Below, piece by piece: positions 41,365-50,091 of a DNA stretch of 64,000 nt. Within the stretch, counting starts at the first letter, position 1. Each line of letters begins with the position of its first letter. The notes beneath the pieces were generated by a model. The model was given only the letters and a program-made list of their open reading frames with translations, did no database searches and had not been told where the DNA came from. Made by a program: the position numbers and the translations under genes. Source of the DNA: Ciceribacter sp. L1K22 (GTDB lineage: Bacteria > Pseudomonadota > Alphaproteobacteria > Rhizobiales > Rhizobiaceae). The stretch lies in the NCBI RefSeq assembly GCF_017599385.1, contig NZ_JAGFPK010000001.1, positions 1,180,177 to 1,244,176 on the forward strand. Direction: 5' to 3'.

Positions 41365-42162
41365 TCAATCCATCGTCGCCCCCGCCGTCAGGTTCACCGT
41401 CGTGCCGGTCATGGTGCGGGCGGCGGGAGAAGCGAGGAAAAGGGCTGTTTCGGCCACCTCCGTGAGTGTCGGCAGGCGGTTCAGCAGCGTGGTGTCGGCC
41501 ATCCCGGTCATGAATTGGTCGAGGGTTATCCCCATCTCGCGCGTCTTCCGGTAGAACAGGTGCCCGGTGTAGGACCCGGCCTCGGGCGCGTCGCTGATGC
41601 CGTGCGGGCGGATGCAGACGGCGCGGATGTTGCGGGGCCCGAGATCGGCGGCAAGGCAGCGCGTCAGGCTCTCGATGCCGGCGCAGGAGACGACGTGCCC
41701 CATGTGGCCGGCAAGCATCATGCGTCCCGCCGGCGCCGTCAGCGACAGGATCACGCCCCCGCGTTCGCCGCCCATATGCGGTGTCACCGCCTTCGCCGTA
41801 TTGAACAGCGAGCGCAGGAATCGGTCGATCGGCTCCATGAAGTCCGCGAGGCTCAGCGTATCAATCAGGCTCCCCTGGTCATGCATGAAGCTCGTGGCGT
41901 TGACGGCGATGTCGATGCCGCCCTCCGCCTTGGCGACGGAGGCGGCATGGCTGGCGACCGCGGTGTCGTCCAGCACATCCACGGCGGCGGTTTCGACTAC
42001 CCCGCCGCCATTGCGAAGACGCTCTGCCGCGCTGGCAAGACGATCCGGATTACGGCCCACGAGATACACTTTCGCTCCTTCGCGCAGGAAGGTTCCGGCG
42101 ATGGCGGAGCCGATGGCGCCGCTGCCGCCGTGGATCACGGCGGTCTTTCCCTTGAGAATCAT
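41365..42162 (-). CDS. SDR-family protein with degenerate catalytic motif
   Basis: A 265-residue Rossmann-fold protein. The cofactor motif AVIHGGSGAIGSAIAGTFL is good (GxxxGxG type) and NATSF stands where NAG is usual. Where classical SDRs have Tyr-x-x-x-Lys in YSASKAGVE, this one reads HVVSCAGIE, replacing both catalytic residues. It may have lost dehydrogenase activity or use another mechanism. The start at MILKGKTAVIHGG is the family start. It lies upstream, on the opposite side, of the SRPBCC-ArsR pair on the same strand. Confidence 0.88.
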   Translation of the reverse strand: MILKGKTAVIHGGSGAIGSAIAGTFLREGAKVYLVGRNPDRLASAAERLRNGGGVVETAAVDVLDDTAVASHAASVAKAEGGIDIAVNATSFMHDQGSLIDTLSLADFMEPIDRFLRSLFNTAKAVTPHMGGERGGVILSLTAPAGRMMLAGHMGHVVSCAGIESLTRCLAADLGPRNIRAVCIRPHGISDAPEAGSYTGHLFYRKTREMGITLDQFMTGMADTTLLNRLPTLTEVAETALFLASPAARTMTGTTVNLTAGATMD

Positions 42163-42318
42163 GGGGATGTCCTTTGAAAGAAAGTCGGAGCGACGCGTGC
42201 GGCACCGATCGGGCGGAACGATCTCGTCCGCGCCACGCCGTCCGATGGGGGGGTGGGTGAAATGCAATGCGCCGGCAGCCGCCTTGAGCTTGGCGACCAC
42301 GGGCTTCAGGTGTCTGGC

Positions 42319-42858
42319 TTAAACCGGCAGCCGCCGGTCGTACTCGTCGCGCAGCCTTGTCCAGCCGGCCCAGAAGTTCTGGGTCGGTTTGCGGCCGGAG
42401 GCGACGGCAACGAGGATGTCGAGATGCATGTGCCAGCCGGCGCCGACCATCAGGATATTGGCGCGGTCGGAAATGCGGCGATGGATCACGGTCAGCAGCA
42501 CCTCCTTGCCCATCGGTTCGAGATCGAACGTGACCTCGCCGCGCTCGCCCCAGGTGAAGGTCAGCCTGTGCGGCGGATCGGCCTCGACGATCGTGCTCGT
42601 CATCCGCATTTCCTCGGAAAAGCCATCGGGGCGGACACCCGCTATGTCGGTCAGCTCGTCATTGCGCCAGACGAGTTCGAAGCCGGAGCCTTTCGTCATC
42701 GCCATGGTGCCCCAGGCGAGCCACTTGGCGCGCAGGTCGCTGTCGGTGAGATAGGCCCAGATGCGCTCCACCGGGCCGGGCAGCATGCGCTCGATCTTGA
42801 GCGTGGCGGGTTCGATCAGCGCGCCATAGGCGTCCATCGTCGAAAGGTCAGTCATCAT
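42319..42858 (-). CDS. SRPBCC/AHSA1-family protein
   Basis: A 179-residue START-like hydrophobic-pocket protein. It opens KIERMLPGPVERIWAYLTDSDLRAKWLAWG, the AHSA1 signature, and ends NFWAGWTRLRDEYDRRLPV, with GWHMHLDILVAVASG in the C-terminal helix. Such proteins are frequently co-transcribed with an ArsR regulator. Its start overlaps the ArsR stop by 4 bases (ATGA). The ligand is unknown. Confidence 0.92.
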   Translation of the reverse strand: MMTDLSTMDAYGALIEPATLKIERMLPGPVERIWAYLTDSDLRAKWLAWGTMAMTKGSGFELVWRNDELTDIAGVRPDGFSEEMRMTSTIVEADPPHRLTFTWGERGEVTFDLEPMGKEVLLTVIHRRISDRANILMVGAGWHMHLDILVAVASGRKPTQNFWAGWTRLRDEYDRRLPV

Positions 42859-43250
42859 AACTCTCCTTCTTGGGGTTTGTCGGGCTTCGGTTTAGCAGGG
42901 GTTTCTCTAGCTGCGGTGCGCGCGTCCTCGTCGCGCAAAAGATCCTCGAGGACATCAAGACGATCGGTCCAGAAGCGCTTGTACCAGGCGAGCCATTCAT
43001 GGGCGTGCGCCAGCGGTCCCGGTTCCAGCCGGCAGACATGGGTCCGCCCGCGAACGTCGCGGCGGATCAGCCCGGCGCCCTCCAGCACCTTGATGTGCTT
43101 GGAGGCGGCGGCAAGCGACATGGCGTGTGGCGCCGCCAGTTCGCTGACGGTGCGCTCACCATCGGCGAGTTGGCCCAGCATCCGGCGGCGCGTGGCGTCG
43201 CCGAGGGCGTGAAAAACGGTGTCGAGTTCGGGTGTCATTAATTCAACCAT
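42855..43250 (-). CDS. ArsR-family transcriptional regulator
   Basis: A 131-residue winged-helix repressor: FHALGDATRRRMLGQLADGERTVSELAAPHAMSLAAASKHIKVLEGAGL, then the wing RDVRGRTHVCRLEPGPL. There is no ELCVCDL metal site, so it is a non-metal ArsR of the SRPBCC-linked type. The start MVEL is chosen because ATGGTTGAA is itself the operator half-site and sits 7 bases after a good -10; MTPELD at 43238 is an alternative. The operon is autoregulated by inference. Confidence 0.9.
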   Translation of the reverse strand: MVELMTPELDTVFHALGDATRRRMLGQLADGERTVSELAAPHAMSLAAASKHIKVLEGAGLIRRDVRGRTHVCRLEPGPLAHAHEWLAWYKRFWTDRLDVLEDLLRDEDARTAARETPAKPKPDKPQEGEL

Positions 43251-43297
43251 GTAGTTGAATATAGCAGGCAAAGAAATTTAGTCAACCGTATGGTTGA
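43242..43297. promoter_or_regulatory. ArsR promoter with two palindromic operators
   Basis: On the minus strand TTGACT (43285-43280) and TATATT (43263-43258) have a 16-base spacer and face arsR. Two dyads of the form TTCAAC...GTTGAA lie at 43242-43259 (over the start codon) and 43282-43297 (over the -35), with centres 39 bases apart. Confidence 0.65.
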
Positions 43298-43397
43298 ATA
43301 TCGACTGCGGGCCTAGAAACATGCGGCGCAAGCCGTTGCATCGGCGGCGTCAAAAGGTGTAGCCCTTGGACCTGTCCAGTCAGGAGGAGGCGAAAGC

Positions 43398-43790
43398 ATG
43401 GACCGTTTCACCGGCGGATGCCTGTGTGGCAATCTTCGTTTCGTGGCGTCAGGTCGCCCCTACAGGGTCGGCACCTGCCACTGCCTCGACTGCCGCAAGA
43501 ACCACGGCGCTCTCTTCCATGCTTCCGCGATCTTCCCGGAGGATGCGGTAACGGTCGAAGGCGAGGCGCGCGACTATAAAGGGCGCTTCTTCTGCCCCAC
43601 CTGCGGCTCTCCCGTCTACGCCCATTTCGGCGACGAGATCGGCATCAATCTCGGTTCGTTCGACGATGTCGATCAGTTCAAGCCGACCTATGAGCTCTGG
43701 ACCATCCGCCGCGAATCCTGGCTGCCGCCGTTTCCCGGCATGAAGCACTACGAGCGCGACCGTGAAAGCGAAGGGCGAACCGAGGACTAA
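43398..43790 (+). CDS. GFA-family zinc protein
   Basis: A 130-residue protein of the glutathione-dependent formaldehyde-activating (GFA/CENP-V) family. Zinc-binding cysteines are in GGCLCGNLRF, GTCHCLDCRKNHGALF and FFCPTCGSPVYAHFGDE. It is a beta-tent fold; true Gfa activity is established for few members, so the substrate is open. It appears monocistronic and convergent with the GT41 gene. Confidence 0.93.
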   Translation: MDRFTGGCLCGNLRFVASGRPYRVGTCHCLDCRKNHGALFHASAIFPEDAVTVEGEARDYKGRFFCPTCGSPVYAHFGDEIGINLGSFDDVDQFKPTYELWTIRRESWLPPFPGMKHYERDRESEGRTED

Positions 43791-43796
43791 CGGGGT

Positions 43797-45716
43797 TTAC
43801 AGTGAGCCGAAGGCTTCCGTCCTTGGCGGCAGCGCCGGCACATCGAAATGGTCCGGTTCCAGCCCCGCTTTCGCCCGCTCCGCCATCATCTCATAGGCGG
43901 TTTCGAGGTGGCGGCAGAAGCGTTCGGAATCGAACAGCGGCTGCAAGAACCGGTTGTCGATCAGCCGCTTCCGAATGCCCGCCATCCGGTCCCGGTCGTT
44001 GCCGAGCGCAATGGCGAGATCGACATAGGCCTTGTCGTTGTCGGCCACCAGATCCGGCAGGCCGGCGGCGTTCAGCAGGCTTTCGCTAACACGCGAGGCG
44101 AAGTTCGTGCCCTTGTAGGTCAGCACCGGCAGGCCGCTCCACAGCGCTTCCGAGGTGGTGGTATGGCCGTTGCAGGGATAGGCGTCGAGCATCAGGTCGG
44201 CGGTCGCCATGCGGGCAATGTGCATCTCGTAGACGATGGTGGGCGCGAAGATAATGCGGACCGGATCGACCCCCCGTTCGGCGAAGGCCTTCGCAAGATT
44301 GGCGCGTTGCTTCTCGTAGGGCGCCATCAGCCAGAACACGCTATCAGGCGCACCCTTCAGGATGCGCGACCAGAGATCCACCATATGGCTGGTGATCTTC
44401 CGCACGCCGTTGAACGAGGAGTAGACGAACGGCCCCTCCGGCAGCTGCGCCAGCGTCCGCGACACATGACGCGGCGGCGGGCGGCTCACGGGGTCGTTCG
44501 GCTGGTAGCTCTCGGGCATCCGGCAGAATTTCTCGAGATAATGGGGCGCCGAACTCTCCGGCAGCACGAAGCGGTCGCCGATCGCATAGTCGATATCGAC
44601 ATTGGTGACGGCGCCCGGAAAGCCGAGCCAGGTCACCTGCACCGGCGCCAGCCCGAGGTTTAGCAGGCGGCTGCGATTGTCCTTGTTGTGGCCCTTGAGG
44701 TCGACAAGGATGTCGATGTTGCGGGCCCGGATCGTCTCGGCTGCCTCACCGTCAGAGAGGTGAGTGACTGTGACGATGTCACCCCAGACGCTGCGGTCGA
44801 AACCGCTTTCGGCGATCTTCTGCGGTGGCGTATGGCAGAACAGCGTCACCTCGAACCGCTCCCGGTCGTGCCGCTTCAACACGTCCTGCAGGAGCTTCAT
44901 CGTCGCGTGGCCGGGCCAGAAATCGGCCGAGAGATAGCCGATCCTGAGCTTGTCGTCCCGCCATGTGTGCGCCATCTGCCGGCGCCGCGCCCGCTCTTCC
45001 CCTGTAAAAGCGGGCGTCGTCGCCATGGCGTGCTTGTTCTGCTTCTCGTTGCCGCACCAGAACACGTTGGAAAGCGGCTGTTCCTGGTTGAGAACCTTCA
45101 GGTTGCCGCGCTTCAATTCAGCCTCGATCGGCGCGAAGTTCTTGCGCATGCCCTCGAAGTCGCAGCGATCGCGCAGGATCATCTGCAGGTGGAAGCGCAA
45201 GTCGTTGCGGTGCGGGAAGTGTTTCAGCACGGCGCGCGCCGTGCGCTCGTCATCCGCGTTCTCCATGTCGCCGGTCATGAAATGCAGCGAGAACAGCACA
45301 TGGCGCGGATCGGCGCTGTCGATCAGCGCGCCGCGCAAGGGAGCCACGATCTGCTTTTGCCCGCGCTTGACGAAAATCGAGGCGAGCACGAAGGCCACCT
45401 CGGCATCCTCCTTGGCGACGCCCATGAAGGTTTTGGCGACAAGCAGCGCCTTGTCGTCCTCGCCGGCCTCGAGAAAGAGGTTCATCGCCTTGCGCAGAAA
45501 GCCGTCGGCCTGTTCCGGCTCGACTTTGGCGGCGTTCTGGTAGGCGGTCGCCGCTTCCGCCTTCATGCCGACCCCGACAAGCGTCTTTGCGAGCAGATCG
45601 AACGTCTTGCCGTCCTGCTGTACGCCGAGCAACTGGTTCAGCGCCTCAAGCGCGCCCATGTAATCGCGCTTTTGATAGTGCTTCGAGGCGGCGCTGAAAA
45701 TGGTTTCGGCGTTCAT
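43797..45716 (-). CDS. TPR-containing GT41 (O-GlcNAc transferase-like) glycosyltransferase
   Basis: A 639-residue protein. The N-terminal 210 residues contain TPR-like helical pairs (YMGALEALNQLLG, AEAATAYQNAAKVEPEQADG). The catalytic GT41 part starts at LRIGYLSADFWPGHATMKLLQDVL and includes DILVDLKGHNKDNR, VQVTWLGFPGAVTNVDIDYAI, VYSSFNGVRKITSHMVDLWSRILK and LDAYPCNGHTTTSEALWSGLPVLTYKG, the UDP-sugar region. It could glycosylate a protein; the target is not evident and no substrate gene is adjacent. It has no signal peptide, so it is cytoplasmic. Confidence 0.93.
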   Translation of the reverse strand: MNAETIFSAASKHYQKRDYMGALEALNQLLGVQQDGKTFDLLAKTLVGVGMKAEAATAYQNAAKVEPEQADGFLRKAMNLFLEAGEDDKALLVAKTFMGVAKEDAEVAFVLASIFVKRGQKQIVAPLRGALIDSADPRHVLFSLHFMTGDMENADDERTARAVLKHFPHRNDLRFHLQMILRDRCDFEGMRKNFAPIEAELKRGNLKVLNQEQPLSNVFWCGNEKQNKHAMATTPAFTGEERARRRQMAHTWRDDKLRIGYLSADFWPGHATMKLLQDVLKRHDRERFEVTLFCHTPPQKIAESGFDRSVWGDIVTVTHLSDGEAAETIRARNIDILVDLKGHNKDNRSRLLNLGLAPVQVTWLGFPGAVTNVDIDYAIGDRFVLPESSAPHYLEKFCRMPESYQPNDPVSRPPPRHVSRTLAQLPEGPFVYSSFNGVRKITSHMVDLWSRILKGAPDSVFWLMAPYEKQRANLAKAFAERGVDPVRIIFAPTIVYEMHIARMATADLMLDAYPCNGHTTTSEALWSGLPVLTYKGTNFASRVSESLLNAAGLPDLVADNDKAYVDLAIALGNDRDRMAGIRKRLIDNRFLQPLFDSERFCRHLETAYEMMAERAKAGLEPDHFDVPALPPRTEAFGSL

Positions 45717-45794
45717 GATGGCGTCTCCACGGCATGCAAAATCCCGGAGCGGCAGCCCCGATTCCGTGTCGCAGGCTAACGGCCGAAACTTGTT

Positions 45795-46592
45795 TCAGGC
45801 TGCCGGCTGGGGCACGGCTCGGCTCGAGACGTCCGACATCCAGCCGAAATCCCGCTCGATACCCCGCATCAGGTAGATGCCGTATCCGAGCAGCGGTAGG
45901 ATCATCAGCGCCGGTGCGATCAGCGTTGCCGGCGTGATCGTCACCGTTTCATTCACGCCGTCGCTCGCATGCACGAGCATGAAGAGGGAGAAGTTCCAAA
46001 GCGTGTGCAGCACGATCATCGGATAGACCGACTGCGTCCTGACCCTGATGACGTTGAACAGCAGCCCGCTCATGAAGGCGGCGACCGCTTGCGCGATTGC
46101 CACGTCCAGTTGACCGGTGGCAAACGTGTTGAGCGTGTGGATAAGACCGAAGGTCGCGGAGGTGAAGAAGATCGCCGGCAGCACCCGCATCGCCGACAGT
46201 GCCCCGCGGAAAAGAATGCCGCGAAACATCACCTCTTCGGAAAAGCCGACGAAGGCGCAGTTGATAAACACGATGGCCATCGTTGCGACGGGCGGAAGCC
46301 CAAGCGTGGTCGAAATCGCGAGGATTGCGACGATGTAGAGGGAAGGCAGCCACGTGACCAGCACGGATCGCGGCGGCTTCGGCCACTGAAGCCCAAGCCT
46401 GTCCCATTTCAGCAGCGCCAGCACGATCAGCAGGAAGATCGACGCGGCAATGATGCCATCCACCAGTCCCTCGCTGATCAGCACCGCCTGGTTGGCTGCC
46501 TGTCGGGGTCTGATAAAGCCCACGACGAGCGTCACGCCCATCCAGAGCGGCAGGATTGCGAGTGCGATCCAGAATTTGCGGTATTTCTTCAT
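45795..46592 (-). CDS. CPBP-family intramembrane glutamic protease
   Basis: A 265-residue membrane protein with about seven or eight helices. The CPBP/Abi motifs are present: GFSEEVMFRGILF (catalytic EE...R), FGLIHTLNTFA (His) and VLHTLWNFSLFML (His and Asn). The start MKKYRKFWIALAILPL gives a typical basic N-terminus. Relatives process membrane proteins or act in immunity and bacteriocin self-protection; no target is suggested by the neighbours. Confidence 0.92.
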   Translation of the reverse strand: MKKYRKFWIALAILPLWMGVTLVVGFIRPRQAANQAVLISEGLVDGIIAASIFLLIVLALLKWDRLGLQWPKPPRSVLVTWLPSLYIVAILAISTTLGLPPVATMAIVFINCAFVGFSEEVMFRGILFRGALSAMRVLPAIFFTSATFGLIHTLNTFATGQLDVAIAQAVAAFMSGLLFNVIRVRTQSVYPMIVLHTLWNFSLFMLVHASDGVNETVTITPATLIAPALMILPLLGYGIYLMRGIERDFGWMSDVSSRAVPQPAA

Positions 46593-46731
46593 CGGGCGTC
46601 CGTTGCGAGTCTCGTCGTTGCACTGCACATTAATCGACGGAACCGGGAAGGGAAGCGCCCGCCGCCGTCACGAACCTGTCACAGGAGGCCGTTATCTCCG
46701 CCGCCATGTCTCGCCCGCCCGAATGCAATTC

Positions 46732-47577
46732 ATGACCGCGCAATCCGTTCCGCAACTTCGCTTCGGCGTGATCGCCGATCCCCAGTATGCGCCCGTCGCG
46801 CCAAACCTTGCGCATGACAGGTATTACGCCAACAGCCTCGACAAACTCCGCGACGCGCTGTCCTTCTTCGAGCATGAGGACCTGGATTTCATCGTCACGC
46901 TCGGCGACCTGATCGACCACGGCTTCGAGAATTTCGATCCGGTGCTCGACGTCTATGCCGCATCGAGGCACGACTGCATCTTTCTCCCCGGCAATCATGA
47001 TTTCGCGGTCGCGGCGGACCGCCTGGGCGCGGTGCATGGAAAGCTTTCCATGCCCGCGCCCTGGTACGATCGCGAGATCAAGGGCGTGCGCCTCATCGTC
47101 ATCGATGGCAACGAGGTCTCGCTCTTCGCGCCGCCGCTTCAGGACCCGCGCCGGCTCGAGGCCGCCAGGCGGCTTAAGGCGTTGACGGATACCGGCGCAC
47201 CCAACGCGATGGTCTGGAATTCAGGCATGTCGGAGACCCAGATCGCCTGGCTGGAGGGCCGCTTGCGCGCCGCCGAGGCCGCAGGCGAGCGGGCGGTCGT
47301 GCTCGGTCACTATCCTCTGCATCCCTTCACCGATCACAGCCTCTGGGATGCGCCTCGCGTGGCCGAAATCATCGCCAATTCACCGGCGGCTGTCGCCTAT
47401 CTCTGCGGCCACTACCACCATGGCAATTACGGCGAACTGAACGGCACCCATTTCGTCAACTTCAAGGGCATGGTCGACACCGAAGACCGGAATGCCTTCG
47501 CCATCGTCTCGCTGTTTGCCGACCGGATTGAGGTTCAGGGTTTCGGCCGCGAGCTGGACCGTATGCTTACGCTTTAA
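46732..47577 (+). CDS. Calcineurin-type metallophosphoesterase
   Basis: A 281-residue cytoplasmic phosphoesterase. Motifs in order: FGVIADPQY (Asp), IVTLGDLIDHG (GD), CIFLPGNHDFA (GNHD), VLGHYPLH (GH) and LCGHYHHGNYG (GHxH). This matches ADP-ribose/CDP-alcohol diphosphatase-like enzymes (ADPRibase-Mn). The start at MTAQSVPQLRFG is preferred; MQF nine bases upstream is possible. It is divergent from the CPBP gene. Confidence 0.9.
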   Translation: MTAQSVPQLRFGVIADPQYAPVAPNLAHDRYYANSLDKLRDALSFFEHEDLDFIVTLGDLIDHGFENFDPVLDVYAASRHDCIFLPGNHDFAVAADRLGAVHGKLSMPAPWYDREIKGVRLIVIDGNEVSLFAPPLQDPRRLEAARRLKALTDTGAPNAMVWNSGMSETQIAWLEGRLRAAEAAGERAVVLGHYPLHPFTDHSLWDAPRVAEIIANSPAAVAYLCGHYHHGNYGELNGTHFVNFKGMVDTEDRNAFAIVSLFADRIEVQGFGRELDRMLTL

Positions 47578-47672
47578 CCTTAATCTCTGAATTTCCACGG
47601 TTTTTCTGTGGAGAAAAATGACTTCCGTCAATGCTTGCCCTATGTCTAACGAAAGTTTAACGGGCAACGCAC

Positions 47673-48467
47673 ATGCACAAGATGGAAGAAATCAACCGCC
47701 GGACCTGGACCAGTCCGATCGAGCGGCGGCAATACCGGGCGGGTAACTTCTACCTAAACGAGGGCGAGCGGACCGTGATGGAACTCGGGCTCCAGCAGGC
47801 CCGCGGTGGACGTTTCCTCGATATCGGCGTTGGCGGCGGCCGCACCACCGGGCTTCTGCGCTCGCATGCCGGCGAGTACTACGGGATCGACTATACCCCC
47901 GAAATGATTGACCTGGCCCGCCAGAACCATCCGGGCGTACGCTTCGACACGATGGATGCGCGGGATCTATCCGCGTTTTCCGACAATTATTTCGATCTCG
48001 CGGTGTTTTCGTTCAACGGCATCGACTCCGTCGATGCGGAAGGGCGTTTGAAGGTGCTGGCGGAGGTCTCCCGCGTCCTGCGGCCGGGTGGCGCTTTCGC
48101 GTTCTCCACCTTCAATCGCGATTGGCACGGCTTCGATGACAATCATCGCGCCCGGGCGACCGTCATCTGGACCGCCAATCCCGTCAAGCTCGGCTTCCGG
48201 CTGCTGATGCACGGCGTCGGCATGCTGCGCCGCCGCCAATATCTTCGCTTCGAGGAGCGCGGCAACGACAAGGCCATCCTGCTCCATCCGGCTCATAATT
48301 TCGGCATCATGGTTCACACCACGACGCCGGGCCAGATGCGCGCCCAGCTTGTCGCGCATGGTTTCGATGGCGAGGTTCGTTTCTTCTCGATGGAGGGGCA
48401 GCCGATCGACGACCCGGCGCCGAAGCACGTCGAATGCTTCCACGTCTTCGCGGTCAAGAAGGCCTGA
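47673..48467 (+). CDS. Class I SAM-dependent methyltransferase
   Basis: A 264-residue methyltransferase. Motif I is RFLDIGVGGGRTTGLL, then YYGIDYTPEMIDLARQN, DARDLSAFSDNYFDLAVFSFNGIDSV and VLRPGGAFAFSTFNRDWHG. The substrate-binding C-terminal region is not recognised. The stretch before the gene has TTTCCAC/GTGGAGAAA (47593-47618), a weak hairpin. No operon partner is evident; the substrate is unknown. Confidence 0.9.
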   Translation: MHKMEEINRRTWTSPIERRQYRAGNFYLNEGERTVMELGLQQARGGRFLDIGVGGGRTTGLLRSHAGEYYGIDYTPEMIDLARQNHPGVRFDTMDARDLSAFSDNYFDLAVFSFNGIDSVDAEGRLKVLAEVSRVLRPGGAFAFSTFNRDWHGFDDNHRARATVIWTANPVKLGFRLLMHGVGMLRRRQYLRFEERGNDKAILLHPAHNFGIMVHTTTPGQMRAQLVAHGFDGEVRFFSMEGQPIDDPAPKHVECFHVFAVKKA

Positions 48468-48491
48468 GGGTCAGGATTTCAGCGCGCCAGG

Positions 48492-49181
48492 TCACGCTGG
48501 CGGCTTGTCCCAGCTGTCGACCCAAAGACGCCGCAGCCTGTCGCCGTCGCCGCGGAAGCGGCGTTCGGTCGACGTCAGCGTCATGATCCGGTCTGTCCGG
48601 AAGTTGCGGATCGCGGCGCGCAGCTCGCACCAGCCGACCAGCGTCATCCAGCCGGAATAGTAGATCAGCGCGATGGGCCGCACACCGCGCTCCGTTTCCT
48701 GTCCATCTTCGCTACGATAGCGCATGTCGAGCACCTGCTCGTCCCGGATCGCCCGCCGGAGCATCGCCATGTCAGCGCCTTCCGGCGCCGGCGCCGGCTG
48801 GCCCCAGGCGTAGAGCGGCGCGGAAAACAGGTCGTGCCGGAGCGGATCGGGCACGGCGGATGCGATCTTGCCCCGTACTCTGAGGGCTGCGTGCTTAAGA
48901 TCGGCATCGCCCGTCCGGTCGAGAAGGGCGAGCCCGAGCAGGATCGCTTCAGCCTCCTCATGCTCGAACATCAGCGGCGGCAGGTCGAAGCCCGGCCGGA
49001 GAATATAGCCGAGGCCGCGCTCGCCCTCGATCGGCACGCGCATCGCCTGGAGCGCGGCGATGTCGCGATAGATCGACCGCACCGTCACTTCCAGTTTCTC
49101 GGCGATCTCCGATGCGGTCACGACGCGGCGCGACAACTTGAGAATCTGGATGATCTCGAACAGCCGAGAGGCCTTCCGCAT
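48492..49181 (-). CDS. YafY-type HTH/WYL transcriptional regulator
   Basis: A 229-residue regulator: an N-terminal DeoR-type helix-turn-helix (RLFEIIQILKLSRRVVTASEIAEKLEVTVRSIYRDI) followed by a WYL-like ligand domain (RRAIRDEQVLDMRYRSEDGQETERGVRPIALIYYSGWMTLVGWCELR). WYL domains can bind nucleotide or small ligands. It is divergent from a LysE exporter with a perfect 8+6+8 palindrome between; repression of the exporter is inferred. Confidence 0.92.
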   Translation of the reverse strand: MRKASRLFEIIQILKLSRRVVTASEIAEKLEVTVRSIYRDIAALQAMRVPIEGERGLGYILRPGFDLPPLMFEHEEAEAILLGLALLDRTGDADLKHAALRVRGKIASAVPDPLRHDLFSAPLYAWGQPAPAPEGADMAMLRRAIRDEQVLDMRYRSEDGQETERGVRPIALIYYSGWMTLVGWCELRAAIRNFRTDRIMTLTSTERRFRGDGDRLRRLWVDSWDKPPA

Positions 49182-49196
49182 CTACTCTCCCATCGC

Positions 49197-49218
49197 AACT
49201 GACACAATGCTGTCAGTT
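49197..49218. promoter_or_regulatory. Palindromic operator between WYL regulator and LysE exporter
   Basis: Perfect arms AACTGACA (49197-49204) and TGTCAGTT (49211-49218) flank CAATGC. It starts 16 bases upstream of the regulator's start codon and 84 bases before lysE. Confidence 0.7.
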
Positions 49219-49301
49219 GGTCTCCGCTAGTCAGTATTCCAACGATTTGATTTTCCGCCGAAAACGTTCAGGCGGATCACGCTTTCTGAGGATATACTGA
49301 C

Positions 49302-49940
49302 ATGACCTATGCCGATAGTCTCTGGCTTTTCCTGCTGCTCGTCGCCGGCATCATCATTGTGCCCGGCATGGACATGCTCTACGTGCTCGCCAATGGCCTG
49401 ACGGGTGGGCGAAAGAGCGGCCTCGTCGCCACGTCGGGCATGGTGGCCGGCGGCGTGGTCCATTCGCTCTACGGCACCGTCGGCACTGGCCTTCTGGTGG
49501 CGCTGGCACCGAAACTCTTCCTGCCGCTGCTCATTGGCGGGGCGATCTACATGTGCTGGATCGGCTACACGCTGATCCGGAGTTCCATCACCGTCGATAC
49601 CGTAGAGGGGGCGTCCGCCGTTCCGCTCCCCACCGTCTTCCGTCGCGCAGTGCTGACCTGCCTAATGAATCCCAAGGCCTACCTCTTCGTCATCGCAGTC
49701 TACCCGCAGTTTGTGCGCCCGGAATACGGTCCGCTCTGGCGGCAGGGCCTCGCCCTTGGCGCGATGACCGCGCTGACGCAAACCATTGTCTATGGCGCGG
49801 TCGCCCTGGCGGCCGGGAGGGCAAGGGGTCTGCTGGTCGGAAATCCGGCCGCGACGATCTGGACAGGTCGCGTTGTCGGGCTCCTGCTGATCCTCGTCGC
49901 CCTTTTGACGGCGTTCGAGGGGCTGCGCGGCTCGGTGTGA
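49302..49940 (+). CDS. LysE/RhtB-family amino-acid or metabolite exporter
   Basis: A 212-residue, six-helix exporter. The family opening LFLLLVAGIIIVPGMDMLYVLANGLTGGRKSGLVATSGMVAG and the central LTCLMNPKAYLFVIAVYPQFV are present. The substrate may be an amino acid or related small molecule. It is divergent from a WYL regulator with a strong dyad between, suggesting inducible export. The ATG has AGGATATACTGAC upstream. Confidence 0.93.
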   Translation: MTYADSLWLFLLLVAGIIIVPGMDMLYVLANGLTGGRKSGLVATSGMVAGGVVHSLYGTVGTGLLVALAPKLFLPLLIGGAIYMCWIGYTLIRSSITVDTVEGASAVPLPTVFRRAVLTCLMNPKAYLFVIAVYPQFVRPEYGPLWRQGLALGAMTALTQTIVYGAVALAAGRARGLLVGNPAATIWTGRVVGLLLILVALLTAFEGLRGSV

Positions 49941-50091
49941 CATAGCGACAAAAAATGATTGATATCAATACCATCTCTGGTTCCGCAGACTTCACCGCAT
50001 TGTGACTTCAAACCGCCCCGTCCTTGTTGCAATCATCGAAAGTCACTGTCTCCCAACCGCCGGCGCGCCGGCCCTATCCCTGGAGTCCTCG

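Noticed and set aside
49958-49969. ATTGATATCAAT as an FNR/NnrR site for the cytochromes
   Set aside because: The half-sites lack the 4-base spacing of FNR-family boxes.
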